Below, piece after piece: positions 21,501 to 29,673 of a DNA stretch of 64,000 nt. The stretch spans positions 77,772,829-77,836,828 of the forward strand of contig OY804588.1 in assembly GCA_963680875.1 (NCBI GenBank), written 5' to 3'. Each line of letters begins with the position of its first letter. Position 1 is the stretch's first letter. Under the pieces are notes generated by a model. That model ran no database searches. It saw only the letters and a program-made list of their open reading frames with translations, and was not told where the DNA came from. This DNA comes from Bathymodiolus brooksi. Taxonomy: Eukaryota; Mollusca; Bivalvia; Mytilida; Modiolidae. Position numbers and translations under genes: made by a program.

Positions 21501-22902
21501 ACATAACTATACCAGTAGACTCCCTGCCAAGGTGTGTCCACAAACATAACTATACCAGTAGACTAGTTGCCTGCCAAGGTGTGTTCACAAACATAACTAT
21601 ACCAGTAGACTGCCTGCCAAGGTGTGTCCACAAACATAAATATGCCAGTAGACTGCCTGCCAAGGTGTGTTCACAAACATAACTATACCAGTAGACTGCC
21701 TGCCAAGGTGTGTCCACAAACATAACTATACCAGTAGACTGCCTGCCAAAGTGTGTCCACAAACATAACTATACCAGTAGACTGCCATACTATACCAGTA
21801 GACTGCCTGCCAAGGTGTGTTCATAAACAAAACCTTCTACCATTATACTGTCCAGTTGTCTTCACATATAAGTGGACCAGTATACCGCCAATGAGTGTTC
21901 ACAATCAGATATATATACACTAGTACCATTGTACTACCAATTACATGATCAGTTGCTTAATCAATTCTACTTCTGCAGCATTATATCATAATTTTACTTT
22001 TACTTCGATTGTCACACTAAATTTTCATGGGTTGTATATATACCTCTCCAGCTGCACACTCTGTTGTCTGTACACAGTATTTAGGATCAATTATACCATG
22101 ACATGAACGACATCTTATACCTACAAGTAGAATGTTCATCGAGTAGTACAGATGATAAATGTATATCTAATTGAAACTCATTCACGGCATCTGATATTGG
22201 TATCTTCAAACTTTTCTTATTTGTCTTTTTATACGTTGAGTAAGCTTTCCAAAAATTATTGCATGCTTGGACGAAATTGTCAGGTTCGTGGACCTATACA
22301 TGGAGCTGTATCACTAACGGTACTGGAAGCTAGCTTCTAGTAAATACATGAACTCTTATTCTGTTTTAGCTATTTGTCGTTCGTCTTGTCTTGTGCCAGT
22401 AGTTGATTTGTGTTCATGCATCTGATAGAAACAAGTGTCTGCAGTCTTTGTAAAACAAATATAGTCAAAACAAAAGATAAGACCAAAATGAACAAAAAAG
22501 AACAAAAATAAACAAAACAAGAAATACCCAAAAAAACAAACAAATAAACAAAAAGCAAGAACAAAGACAAAAAGCAACAGACAAACTAGTGAACATGTTT
22601 TGTAAATACTACTATACAATACTGGAACAAGTATAAACTTGTTCTGGTGTATCCTCGTCCAAATAATACGAGTAACGTCTAGAACAAAGACTATTTTAAA
22701 CGCGAGTACAATACTCTATTTGTAGAGTTACATAAATCCGATGTTATACCAGAAAAATGTTCTACCCGCTTCTAGTACTGAAAAGATTCAGGACTCAATT
22801 GAAATTTTTGGTTGTATTACTGGAATTTCGAGAAAACTTTATCATTTTATATAAAACTTATCAAGTAGTATAACTTACTGTCGACTTTGTAGAATACTGT
22901 CA
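9557..22902 (-). CDS. Secreted/extracellular protein with two LU (Ly6/uPAR) domains, Ser/Thr-rich linker and C-terminal ShKT domain (first exon not identified)
   Basis: Exons in transcript order: 22879-22902, 22044-22120, 20608-20679, 19113-19224, 17630-17715, 16398-16469, 15827-15926, 9557-9963. All have GT/AG borders and compatible phases, giving about 316 codons. Domain 1 contains [29 protein letters not shown] and [15 protein letters not shown]. Domain 2 contains [25 protein letters not shown] and [15 protein letters not shown]. The C..C opening and CC..(D/T).CN ending are hallmarks of the LU/three-finger superfamily. Both domains are split over three exons with a matching 72-bp middle exon, which indicates an internal duplication. 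The last exon encodes Thr/Ser/Gln-rich repeats such as [10 protein letters not shown], then six Cys in ShKT order, ending CPKYCKLC. No signal peptide or GPI signal found; the 24-bp exon needs a phase-1 exon upstream. The function is unknown. Confidence 0.82.
10430..13720. repeat. 33-bp minisatellite, about 100 units (intron of LU/ShKT gene)
   Basis: Unit variants of TAACTAGGTGAGTAAAATGT followed by CTACCCTCGCATA. Because 33 is divisible by 3 and one minus frame has no stop, long open frames of an 11-residue repeat ([11 protein letters not shown]) arise; they are a by-product, since the array lies between the exons at 9963 and 15827. Phase slips occur near 10635, 11245 and 13140. Marked variant units (CCTTCACATA, CACACATAAC, GTAATATG) recur at about 12-unit spacing, so there is higher-order structure. 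Confidence 0.95.
13817..14055 (+). repeat. GGTATCTTC dispersed repeat, best-preserved copy
   Basis: Complete order of landmarks: ACGGGTGTCACTAGTGGAGC, CCTTCCGGAGCACCTGAG, CACCCCCGGTTTTTAGTGG, GTTACTCGATCTTTAG, TTTTGGTCATTGTGTTGTC, TTTACGGATTCTGATTACC, GGTATCTTCAAACTCTTCTT. I used this copy as reference for the family. In an intron of the LU/ShKT gene, antisense to it. Confidence 0.8.
14203..14938. mobile_element. Candidate DNA transposon remnant with short inverted termini, holding a LINE-like 3' end
   Basis: ATCATTCTCTGACAACTTTT at the left is answered by AAAAGTTGTCAGAGAATGAC at 14917-14936. Inside, 14700-14800 reads ATGTCGGTTTTAAAAGCTC, CTCCGACTTTAAATAAAATG and resembles the LINE tail at 3775-3880. 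No target duplication or transposase recognised. Confidence 0.45.
15068..15434 (+). repeat. SINE-1 (tRNA-derived), reference copy
   Basis: tRNA-like head GGTGGTGTAATGGTTAGCGT with a box-B-like GTGGATTCAAGGC, a body with CTCCGCTAAGCACGCAGC and GGAGAAAGAGCAAAGAC, and the tail GTTAAACAGCAATCACTCAC ending in (ACTC)n. Other copies: 32335-32670, 40596-40926 and fragments. Confidence 0.82.
15461..15795. mobile_element. MITE family member 2 (same family as 8878-9204)
   Basis: Same termini (CAATCGTAACTACTCGG ... CCGAGTAGTTACGATTG) and the same interior as the copy at 8878, for example CATGTCAGTTACATG and TTACTTAGTATGTCTTCC. Flanks AATCAATATC and AATCAATGCT share their first seven bases, which may be a decayed target duplication. 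Ends 31 bp from the exon at 15827-15926. Confidence 0.82.
16020..16260 (-). repeat. SINE-2 copy
   Basis: Reverse-oriented: GGGTTATGGTGTTTAACACC, TATCATGGCGGTCAG, GGATTCGAACTCGCAAC, then CATACGATCACGACCATGAT. Confidence 0.78.
16565..16800 (+). repeat. GGTATCTTC dispersed repeat copy
   Basis: Diverged copy with CGCTGGTGGAGCGGGAACTG, a TTTTTGGTGTTTGTGTTG segment and TTTGGTATCTTCAATG near the end. Lies between the LU/ShKT exons at 16469 and 17630. Confidence 0.65.
17215..17445 (-). repeat. GGTATCTTC dispersed repeat, inverted diverged copy
   Basis: Reverse-oriented: CACCAAAAACCCGGGTGTGA and ACTCAAATGCTCGTGAAGG correspond to the 5' half of the family; the ACACAAGACAAAG segment to its middle. Confidence 0.55.
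17930..18675 (+). repeat. Dispersed repeat copy carrying an internal 38-bp minisatellite (about 14 units)
   Basis: Left flank (GTTCCATTAGTGGAGCAGG, TTTTTAGTGGAGTTCGCG) and right flank (TTACGGCTTCTGGTTACC, TTTGGTATACC) are ordinary dispersed-repeat sequence. Between about 18060 and 18600 its central segment, TGTCCTTGTTTCCATTTTCT then TGTGGCCATTG, is reiterated with a 38-bp period. All frames stay open over 200 codons because the unit lacks stops; this is not coding. Confidence 0.92.
18685..18955 (+). repeat. SINE-2 copy
   Basis: Forward copy right after the minisatellite-bearing repeat: ATCGTGGTCGTGATCGTATG, GTTCGAACCCCATTCATGGC, and tail GTTAAGCACCATAAACC. Confidence 0.8.
19321..19385 (+). 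repeat. tRNA-like head fragment
   Basis: TTAGCTCAGTTGGTAGAGAG resembles the D-arm/box A of a tRNA, followed by GGTTGCCTCCGGAGC, but no box B or acceptor pairing follows. Probably the head of a degraded tRNA-derived SINE rather than a tRNA gene. Confidence 0.45.
19437..19990 (+). repeat. SINE-1 copy interrupted by another repeat
   Basis: The SINE-1 head (GATGGTGTAATGGCCAG) ends near 19490. About 235 bp of a different repeat follows (ATAGTGACAGCCGGAACC ... GCTCGGTAATTTTGTTATTA), and SINE-1-like sequence resumes near 19735 (CAGTCGGGCC) through to CATGATATATCTAATAC. The inserted repeat has an inverted second copy at about 25935-26175. Confidence 0.65.
20120..20262 (+). repeat. GGTATCTTC dispersed repeat, short copy
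   Basis: GTTCACTACCGGTTTTAGTG, CTTTTGACCATTGTATT, and TCTTTGGTATCTTCAAAC. Repeated in units 2 and 3 (44688-44830 and from 63873). Confidence 0.6.
20326..20550 (+). repeat. SINE-2 copy
   Basis: GTCGTGATCGTATGGTAG, GAGTTCGAATCCCGTTCATG, GTTAAACACCATAAACC; the middle is shortened (TAAAGTTTGCGACAGG). Confidence 0.78.
21050..21835. repeat. 43-bp minisatellite, about 18 units (intron of LU/ShKT gene)
   Basis: Unit AACTATACCAGTAGACTGCC followed by TGCCAAGGTGTGTTCACAAACAT, split here to show the two halves. The core is homogeneous; flanks at 20880-21050 and 21836-21940 carry clearly related but diverged units with GTGTTCACCA and ACCGGTATACTG. Unit 2 has a longer version at 45618-46590. Confidence 0.93.
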
Positions 22903-23159
22903 CTGGAATTGACAAAAAACAAAATCTGATTTAATAAATAAAAAATATGAAAACAAAAATGCGTCAATGATGATTTGTAAGACATGGAAAATCAAATGTT
23001 CTCCTTCTTGTCCCCTTTTTTCGTCAACAAAGTGTATGATTTTTAAAAGTTGTTTAGTGGAGTTCGTGTTACTCGATCTTTTCTCTCCTGTGTAGTGTTT
23101 TGTAGAATATTGTTTGTTCCTTTGTTCTTTTTCCTTTGGTCATTGTGTTGCATGTCCAC

Positions 23160-24180
23160 CTTCAATTTACAGCTTCTGATTACCCCTTTGGTATCTTAGA
23201 TTTACAGCTTCTGATTACCCCTTTGGTATCTTAGATTTACAGCTTCTGATTACCCCTTTGGTATCTTAGATGTACAGCTTCTGATTATCCCTTTGGTATC
23301 TTAGATTTACAGCTTCTGATTACCCCTTTGGTATCTTAGATGTACAGCTTCTGATTATCCCTTTGGTATCTTAGATTTACAGCTTCTGATTACCCCTTTG
23401 GTATCTTAGATGTACAGCTTCTGATTATCCCTTTGGTATCTTAGATTTACAGCTTCTGATTACCCCTTTGGTATCTTAGATGTACAGCTTCTGATTATCC
23501 CTTTGGTATCTTAGGTTTACAGCTTCTGATTACCCCTTTGGTATCTTAGATTTACAGCTTCTGATTACCCCTTTGGTATCTTAGATGTACAGCTTCTGAT
23601 TATCCCTTTGGTATCTTAGATTTACAGCTTCTGATTACCCCTTTGGTATCTTAGATGTACAGCTTCTGATTATCCCTTTGGTATCTTAGGTTTACAGCTT
23701 CTGATTACCCCTTTGGTATCTTAGATGTACAGCTTCTGATTATCCCTTTGGTATCTTAGATTTACAGCTTCTGATTACCCCTTTGGTATCTTAGATTTAC
23801 AGCTTCTGATTACCCCTTTGGTATCTTAGATGTACAGCTTCTGATTATCCCTTTTGGTATCTTAGGTTTACATCTTCTGATTATCCCTTTTGGTATCTTA
23901 GGTTTACAGCTTCTGATTACCCCTTTGGTATCTTAGATTTACAGCTTCTGATTACCCCTTTGGTATCTTAGATTTACGGCTTCTGATTACCCCTTTGGTA
24001 TCTTATATTTACGGCTTCTGATTACCCCTTTGGTATCTTAGGTTTACAGCTTCTGATTACCCTTTGGTATCTTAGATTTACAGCTTCTGATTACCCCTTT
24101 GGTATCTTAGGTTTACAGCTTCTGATTATCCCTTTGGTATCTTAGGTTTACAGCTTCTGATTACCCCTTTGGTATCTTCA
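23160..24180 (+). repeat. 35-bp minisatellite derived from the dispersed repeat, about 29 units
   Basis: The dispersed repeat starts near 23045 (TTTAGTGGAGTTCGTGTTAC). At its 3' part the segment CTTCTGATTACCCCTTTGGT plus ATCTTAGATTTACAG is reiterated with a 35-bp period, and the normal end (GGTATCTTCAAAC) resumes at about 24170. Two unit types (GATTTACAG..TTACCCC and GATGTACAG..TTATCCC) often alternate, giving a 70-bp higher-order period. Confidence 0.94.
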
Positions 24181-24289
24181 AACATTTCTTTTGGCTGTAA
24201 ATGTTGATCATGTAGGATATGCACATCTATTTATTTCTAGCATTTTTAGTCCTGTAATTGTTATATTTACAGTAATGTTATATCGAGAT

Positions 24290-24430
24290 TTATAGTTTTC
24301 TTAAGTGAAGTTAGTTATCTGTATAGTGTATTGTAAATAATTGTTTGTCTTTTTCTTTTGAAAATTGTATTGTCTGTTCTTAAGTTTAAGACTTCTGATT
24401 ACCCCACTGGTATCTTCAAACATTTTTTGG
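24290..24430 (+). repeat. GGTATCTTC dispersed repeat fragment
   Basis: TTAGTTATCTGTATAGTGTA, TTGTTTGTCTTTTTC and GACTTCTGATTACCCCACTG followed by GGTATCTTCAAACATTT. Also in unit 2 at about 49290-49415. Confidence 0.6.
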
Positions 24431-24739
24431 GGGGATTCCGCGTTTCTCACAATGACAAAATAAGAGGAAAAAAGGTCCGGTATAATATGTTAAAAGATAG
24501 CGAGTGGAAATGTACAGTCTGATGACTGTATGTATACATGTACTCATACATTCAGGGGAATAGTTCTATTACAGGGGCTCGAAATAAGTTTGATTTTCTC
24601 ATATATAGATGGTCATGTATAAAGAGAGAGAGTAACCAACACGGACTACACCAACTTGTTTTAGAGACCCTGTCATGCTTATCGAGAAACAGAATATTAT
24701 ATACGGTTCAGTTTGTGGATAAGCGGCTTACAAGACATG

Positions 24740-24910
24740 ATCGAAATTATTGGTATTTAAGGCCACTATCAACAATATTTCATATGCATAGTGGCAAACA
24801 ACAAGAGTACCCATACGAAACCAATCCACTGTCATAGGTCACATTTACAAGTGGTCACCGACAAGCTTTGCTACATAACACTGTACCTATTGAGTTGACC
24901 TCGCCACAGT
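24740..24910 (-). repeat. SINE-2, diverged copy
   Basis: Reverse-oriented traces: TATCAACAATATTTCATATG, GTACCCATACGAAACC, and GACCTCGCCACAGTTGAG. The right edge lies next to the 5,857-bp block missing from unit 2. Confidence 0.5.
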
Positions 24911-25032
24911 TGAGAAGGCTGGCTGAGGTACCAATAAAATATGGAAGTTGCCCACTTTGTCCCCGTGCTTTGATTAAAATAACACTGCACAGTGTGGAGT
25001 TCATCTTAATTGTGACTAATCATTAAACATAT

Positions 25033-25550
25033 AAGGCCTGTTTTTTTAATTCTTAACCATTAACCTGGTTTTAAACTTTTTTATGGTTGAGTGTGTTTTT
25101 TACGGTGTGATTTTAACCATGCGGTTAAATGGTTAAAGAACATTTTAACCGGGATCGAAGCACGGTTGAATATGTTTGAACCTTGTTAATTACCAGAATA
25201 TGTTTGTAATAGGAACATCTGTGTATTATAAACCCATTTCCAAGTTGTTTATTGACATTCTGCATTGTTGTATTTGTTTATAAAGAATTAAATTATTTTA
25301 TTTGTTGTTTTTGTGTTGTTTTTGTTTTGTTTGTGTGTTTAAGAGTTGAATTGTTTTATTTGTTAATGAAAAATTAATTTTAATTTGTTAAAAAATAATC
25401 AATGAACTAGAAAATTTCTCTTAAATATTGTTCTTCAACCATTGCGGTTTTTTTTATCTATCTTAAACATGTTTATGGTTCATGATTTAAACATGTTTCA
25501 GGTTGTTTTCAACCATAAACAAGTTTGAGAATAAAAAAAACTCAGGCCTA
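25033..25550. mobile_element. Candidate MITE with AGGCCTG termini
   Basis: AAGGCCTGTTTTTTTAATTC at the left is answered by AAAAAAACTCAGGCCTATAG at the right, and internal segments also pair imperfectly (AACCTGGTTTTAAAC with ATGTTTCAGGTTG). The superfamily is uncertain. Confidence 0.55.
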
Positions 25551-25934
25551 TAGAGTTTCAAAATATCAGAAATCATACATACAAAAGATTTATAAAATGC
25601 GAATGTGTTCGATTCTACCGGCAACTCGCGTGTCGATTACTCGGTGCTTCGATATCGAATTCCGATGTTTCGTGTTCACCTATATATCAAAACCCCTATA
25701 TGTTTACTTACTAAAAATGAAAATCAGATAAAAGAATTCCATGTTTACAGGTAACAAGTCAGAATAATTTATGATAACGTGGGTCTTAGTGTATGTAGGA
25801 CAAAGTCTTATCAATGTATTATATATTTGTATCTTATAATCTACATGCACTATATTACTCCAGCGAGTCGCCACAAATAATAATGTGTAACAACTGTAAG
25901 AATATTTGAAGATACCAAAGCCTATTTACAACTA

Positions 25935-26175
25935 AATAAGGGTAATAACAAAATTACCGAACTCCGAACAATCTTCCAAAGGGAAAGTCAAATCTCATAA
26001 GTATATAGACAGACAAAATCAGTCAACAACCGGAAAACTGTGAAAACCGTAATGACCCTGACTTGGTACAGGCATTTCTAAAGAAATGGTGGGTTGAATC
26101 AGATTTTAAAGCGCCAAACCTCCCGCTTTCACTACAGCTGAAAGGTTCCGGCTGTCACTATAACAGTATGTATAA
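25935..26175 (-). repeat. Second, inverted copy of the repeat at about 19494-19730
   Basis: GAAAACTGTGAAAACCGTAA, GACTTGGTACAGGCATTTC and GCGCCAAACCTCCCGCTTTC are the reverse complement of the insert in the SINE-1 at 19437-19990, with few differences. A poly-T run follows at 26297-26319. Confidence 0.75.
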
Positions 26176-26387
26176 CAATACTGGAACAAAATAGGTAAAA
26201 TAGTTGTCAAAGCAGTACCAAATTCAGTGAGGAGGGTGGAACATCTAACGTGAACCAACTCCATGGTGGGAATTAGAATACACCATGTATTGGGTTTTTT
26301 TTTTTTTTTTTTTTTTTGCTCCTACATATTTTTAAATTATTTTTCTGAGCAATCTTTGAGCTTACCTGATAAAGGTTATCCACTCCC

Positions 26388-27797
26388 GGTTTTTAGTTGG
26401 TTCGTGTAGCTCAGTTTTTAGTTGGTTCGTGTAACTCAGTTTTTAGTTGGTTTGGGTAGCTCAGTTTTTAGTTGGTTCGGGTAGCTCAGGTTTTAGTTGG
26501 TTCGTGTAGCTCAGTTTTTAGTTGGTTCGTGTAGCTCAGTTTTCAGTTGGTTCGGGTAGCTCAGTTTTTAGTTGGTTCGTGTAGCTCAGTTTTTAGTTGG
26601 TTCGTGTAGCTCAGTTTTTAGTTGGTTCGTGTAGCTCAGTTTTTAGTTGGTTCGTGTAGCTCAGTTTTTAGTTGGTTCGTGTAGCTCAGTTTTTAGTTGG
26701 TTCGGGTAGCTCAGTTTTTAGTTGGTTCGTGTAGCTCAGTTTTTAGTTGGTTCGTGTAGCTCAGTTTTTAGTTGGTTCGTGTAGCTCAGTTTTTAGTTGG
26801 TTCGGGTAGCTCAGTTTTTAGTTGGTTCGTGTAGTTCAGTTTTTAGTTGGTTCGGGTAGCTCAGTTTTTAGTTGGTTCGTGTAGCTCAGATTTTAGTTGG
26901 TTCGTGTAGCTGTTTTTAGTTGGTTCGTGTAGCTCAGTTTTTAGTTGGTTCGGGTAGCTCAGTTTTTAGTTGGTTCGGGTAGCTCAGTTTTTAGTTGGTT
27001 CGTGTAGCTCAGTTTTTAGTTGGTTTGTGTAGCTCAGTTTTTAGTTGGTTCGTGTAGCTCAGTTTTTAGTTGGTTCGTGTAGCTCAGTTTTTAGTTGGTT
27101 CGTGTAGCTCAGTTTTTTGTTGGTTCGTGTACCTCAGTTTTTAGTTGGTTCGTGTAGCTCAGTTTTTAGTTGGTTCGGGTAGCTCAGTTTTTAGTTGGTT
27201 CGTGTAGCTCAGTTTTTAGTTGGTTCGTGTAGCTCAGTTTTTAGTTGGTTTGGGTAGCTCAGTTTTTAGTTGGTTCGGGTAGCTCAGTTTTTAGTTGGTT
27301 CGTGTAGCTCAGTTTTTAGTTGGTTCGTGTAGCTCAGTTTTTAGTTGGTTCGTGTAGCTCAGTTTTTAGTTGGTTCGTGTAGCTCAGTTTTTAGTTGGTT
27401 CGGGTAGCTCAGTTTTTAGTTGGTTCGTGTAGCTCAGTTTTTAGTTGGTTCGGGTAGCTCAGTTTTTAGTTGGTTCGGGTAGCTCAGTTTTTAGTTGGTT
27501 CGTGTAGCTCAGTTTTTAGTTGGTTCGTGTAGCTCAGTTTTTAGTTGGTTCGTGTAGCTCAGTTTTTAGTTGGTTCGTGTAGCTCAGTTTTTAGTTGGTT
27601 CGTGTAGCTCAGTTTTTAGTTGGTTCGGGTAGCTCAGTTTTTAGTTGGTTCGGGTAGCTCAGTTTTTAGTTGGTTCGTGTAACTCAGTTTTTAGTTGGTT
27701 CGTGTAGCTCAGTTTTTAGTTGGTTCGTGTAGCTCAGTTTTTAGTTGGTTCGTGTAGCTCAGTTTTTAGTTGGTTCGTGTAGCTCAGTTTTTAGTTT
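26388..27797 (+). repeat. 25-bp minisatellite derived from the dispersed repeat, about 56 units
   Basis: Unit GTTTTTAGTTGGTTCGTGTA plus GCTCA, with a common CGGG variant. It starts in dispersed-repeat context (CCACTCCCGGTTTTTAGTTG) and exits into the rest of that repeat (TTTAGTTTTCTGTGTTGTG, then GATTTACGATTTCTGATTAC up to about 27905). It is an expansion of the segment around GTTTTTAGTGGGGTTCGTGT of the family. Absent from unit 2. Confidence 0.94.
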
Positions 27798-28248
27798 TCT
27801 GTGTTGTGTATTATAGATTTTGTCTTTGACAAGATCATTGTCGTGTCTCAGTGTCCTTCTTCGATTTACGATTTCTGATTACTCCTTTGGAAACTTCAAA
27901 CTTTTTTTTATTCTAGAAGCGCTTCATTTTGCTGTCTTAAGAAGTCCCTGTATAAAGTCTGTCTCATTCGAATAAAGGAATTAGTCGGTGGGAAGAGGAG
28001 GGGTACAGTTGGTATCCATAAGAATGTCGACTGTCTGTTGAAAAGAGTTATTTTATACAAAATAAGATTTGGCCTTTCCTAAAAAATATGTCTGTTGAAA
28101 AGAGTTGTTTAGGGCTGAGCACCTGTTGTCATAAACGAAGTTGCAAATTTTATACAAATATCAAAATTTACATATTTTCTACTTCATTGATTGTGAACAG
28201 ACAATTGTATCCATTTTTACACCTTTCCTCTTTGTTATTTGGTATATA

Positions 28249-29101
28249 CAGTGCTCCCTCGTTAAACCGCCACCTTCTGTGCAGTCGGTAGTTTGGCGGT
28301 ATAACGAGTTTGGCGATAAACTGAGGGACATTGAAAACCGGAAGTTATGTGATCATATGAAAAGATAAACTTTCAACTCGACTGACATGCATTTTGCACT
28401 TGTATAAATAATACATGTTTAATAAATAAATAAATTAGAATAATTATATTCACATCGGAAATGTCCTGTACAGTTTGCAGATCTTTGCCAATGTTGACAA
28501 ATTCTTGAACCGTCATTTGTAGCTCGGGACATCAAGGTCATTATAAACACGTGACAGCAACAGTTCATCTTCATTTGTGGGGTTATTGGAAGATCCCATT
28601 TAATTGTCAAATTATCGGCAATTTGTTATTATGTTAATTTTGGATTTTCCTTTGCATTACTTATAATTGCACGTTTTTGTTTGTCGTCTAATTAATTACG
28701 CTTTCTCTTCAAGCACGACATTTTTATGACAACTAATTAAATTACAAATTTTACTCAGGATTAAAAATACAAATGTAATCACTAGAAAAGTAAATACAGG
28801 TAATTATTCTAATCAAAACAACTGATCACCTGTTCCGACCCTCAACTATGAGATCAATGACCGTGTCCGATGACCAGTTTTGACATTCCATAATTACCTA
28901 TCAATACACAGCTGTACTAGTAGTTGTGGGTGGTACTAACGGGGGAATTTAAATTGGTTTTACGACTTTTGTGTCTGAAAACCTGTGGCGGATGGCGGTA
29001 GCTGAGTTTGGCAGTATAACGGGGTATTTTTAATGGGGGAAATCGGGATAGACGAGAATTTTGGCGATAGGAGAGGGGGGCGATAGACCGAATGAGCACT
29101 G
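28249..29101 (-). mobile_element. Pogo/Tigger-type DNA transposon remnant, TA-flanked
   Basis: Starts CAGTGCTCCCTCGTTAAACC and ends GGTCTATCGCC-like in inverse (CGATAGACCGAATGAGCACT then G), TA on both sides. On the minus strand around 28440-28560 one frame reads MTVQEFVNIGKDLQTVQDIS and another DELLLSRVYNDLDVPSY, resembling the C-terminal tail of Tigger-like transposases. Broken by shifts and stops; 853 bp, not autonomous. Confidence 0.7.
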
Positions 29102-29673
29102 TATTCGATATTGTGGTTATATATATCAGTTATTTGGAATATTATATAGTATCTTACACCTCAATCTAAAAATAGAACTGCCCATTATGTCTGTTGTTAT
29201 TAATTTGAATTCATTTTCATTTAATATATATTTTTTTTAATTCCTAAGTAAGAGTCCCGTTAGCGGTAATTGTCAGATGGTAAAGTCGACTAGCTTCACA
29301 CTGGTTTCTGTGTTAAAGCCTAAATATCACTGGCATGAACTATATATTGAAATATGAAGTTATTTATTGTGATTCACTGTCTGTTAATGTGTCGTATCTG
29401 GAAAATAAAGAATTTATATTTCAGTAAGAAATATATTTTTTTAAAAACCATGCAAATTTATTAACAGTAAACCTGATTGTATCTGTGTTCATATAATTAT
29501 TGACGAAAATATACAGATTTACCTTCCGGAAATTTCACCGACATTGTTTCGTAATTATTTAAAAATTTTCAACCAATGAATTTCCTTGACACATCTTCAT
29601 AGCAACACAACGCCATCAACTGCAACGAAAGGGTTGTTTTCTAGTTAAAATCTGATTACATCTTGAATCTGTC
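29102..29673 (+). promoter_or_regulatory. Upstream region of AK8 copy 1
   Basis: Promoter side of AK8, between the pogo-type remnant and the AK8 start codon. CATAGCAAC near 29602 contains an AGCAAC half-site compatible with an RFX X-box, which would suit a ciliary gene, but the other half is poor. A 22-bp open segment at 29523-29544 (minus; ATG, then MSVKFPE, then a GT donor) has the right phase for the LU/ShKT gene but no signal-peptide character. This region is missing from unit 2. Confidence 0.3.

Noticed and set aside
21050..21835. CRISPR-like array of regular repeats
   Set aside because: Units are contiguous with no unique spacers, and the context is an animal genome. It is a minisatellite, as are the other arrays here.
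22356..22619. 87-codon minus-strand hydrophobic open frame (also 47659-47922)
   Set aside because: It comes from an A-rich, low-complexity stretch (AACAAAAA runs); no splice signals, and it would interrupt the intron of the LU/ShKT gene.
26388..27797. GTAGCTCAGTT resembling tRNA box A, repeated in the 25-bp array
   Set aside because: The unit derives from the dispersed repeat (GTTTTTAGTGGGGTTCGTGT..GCTCA); no tRNA fold or box B at the right distance.
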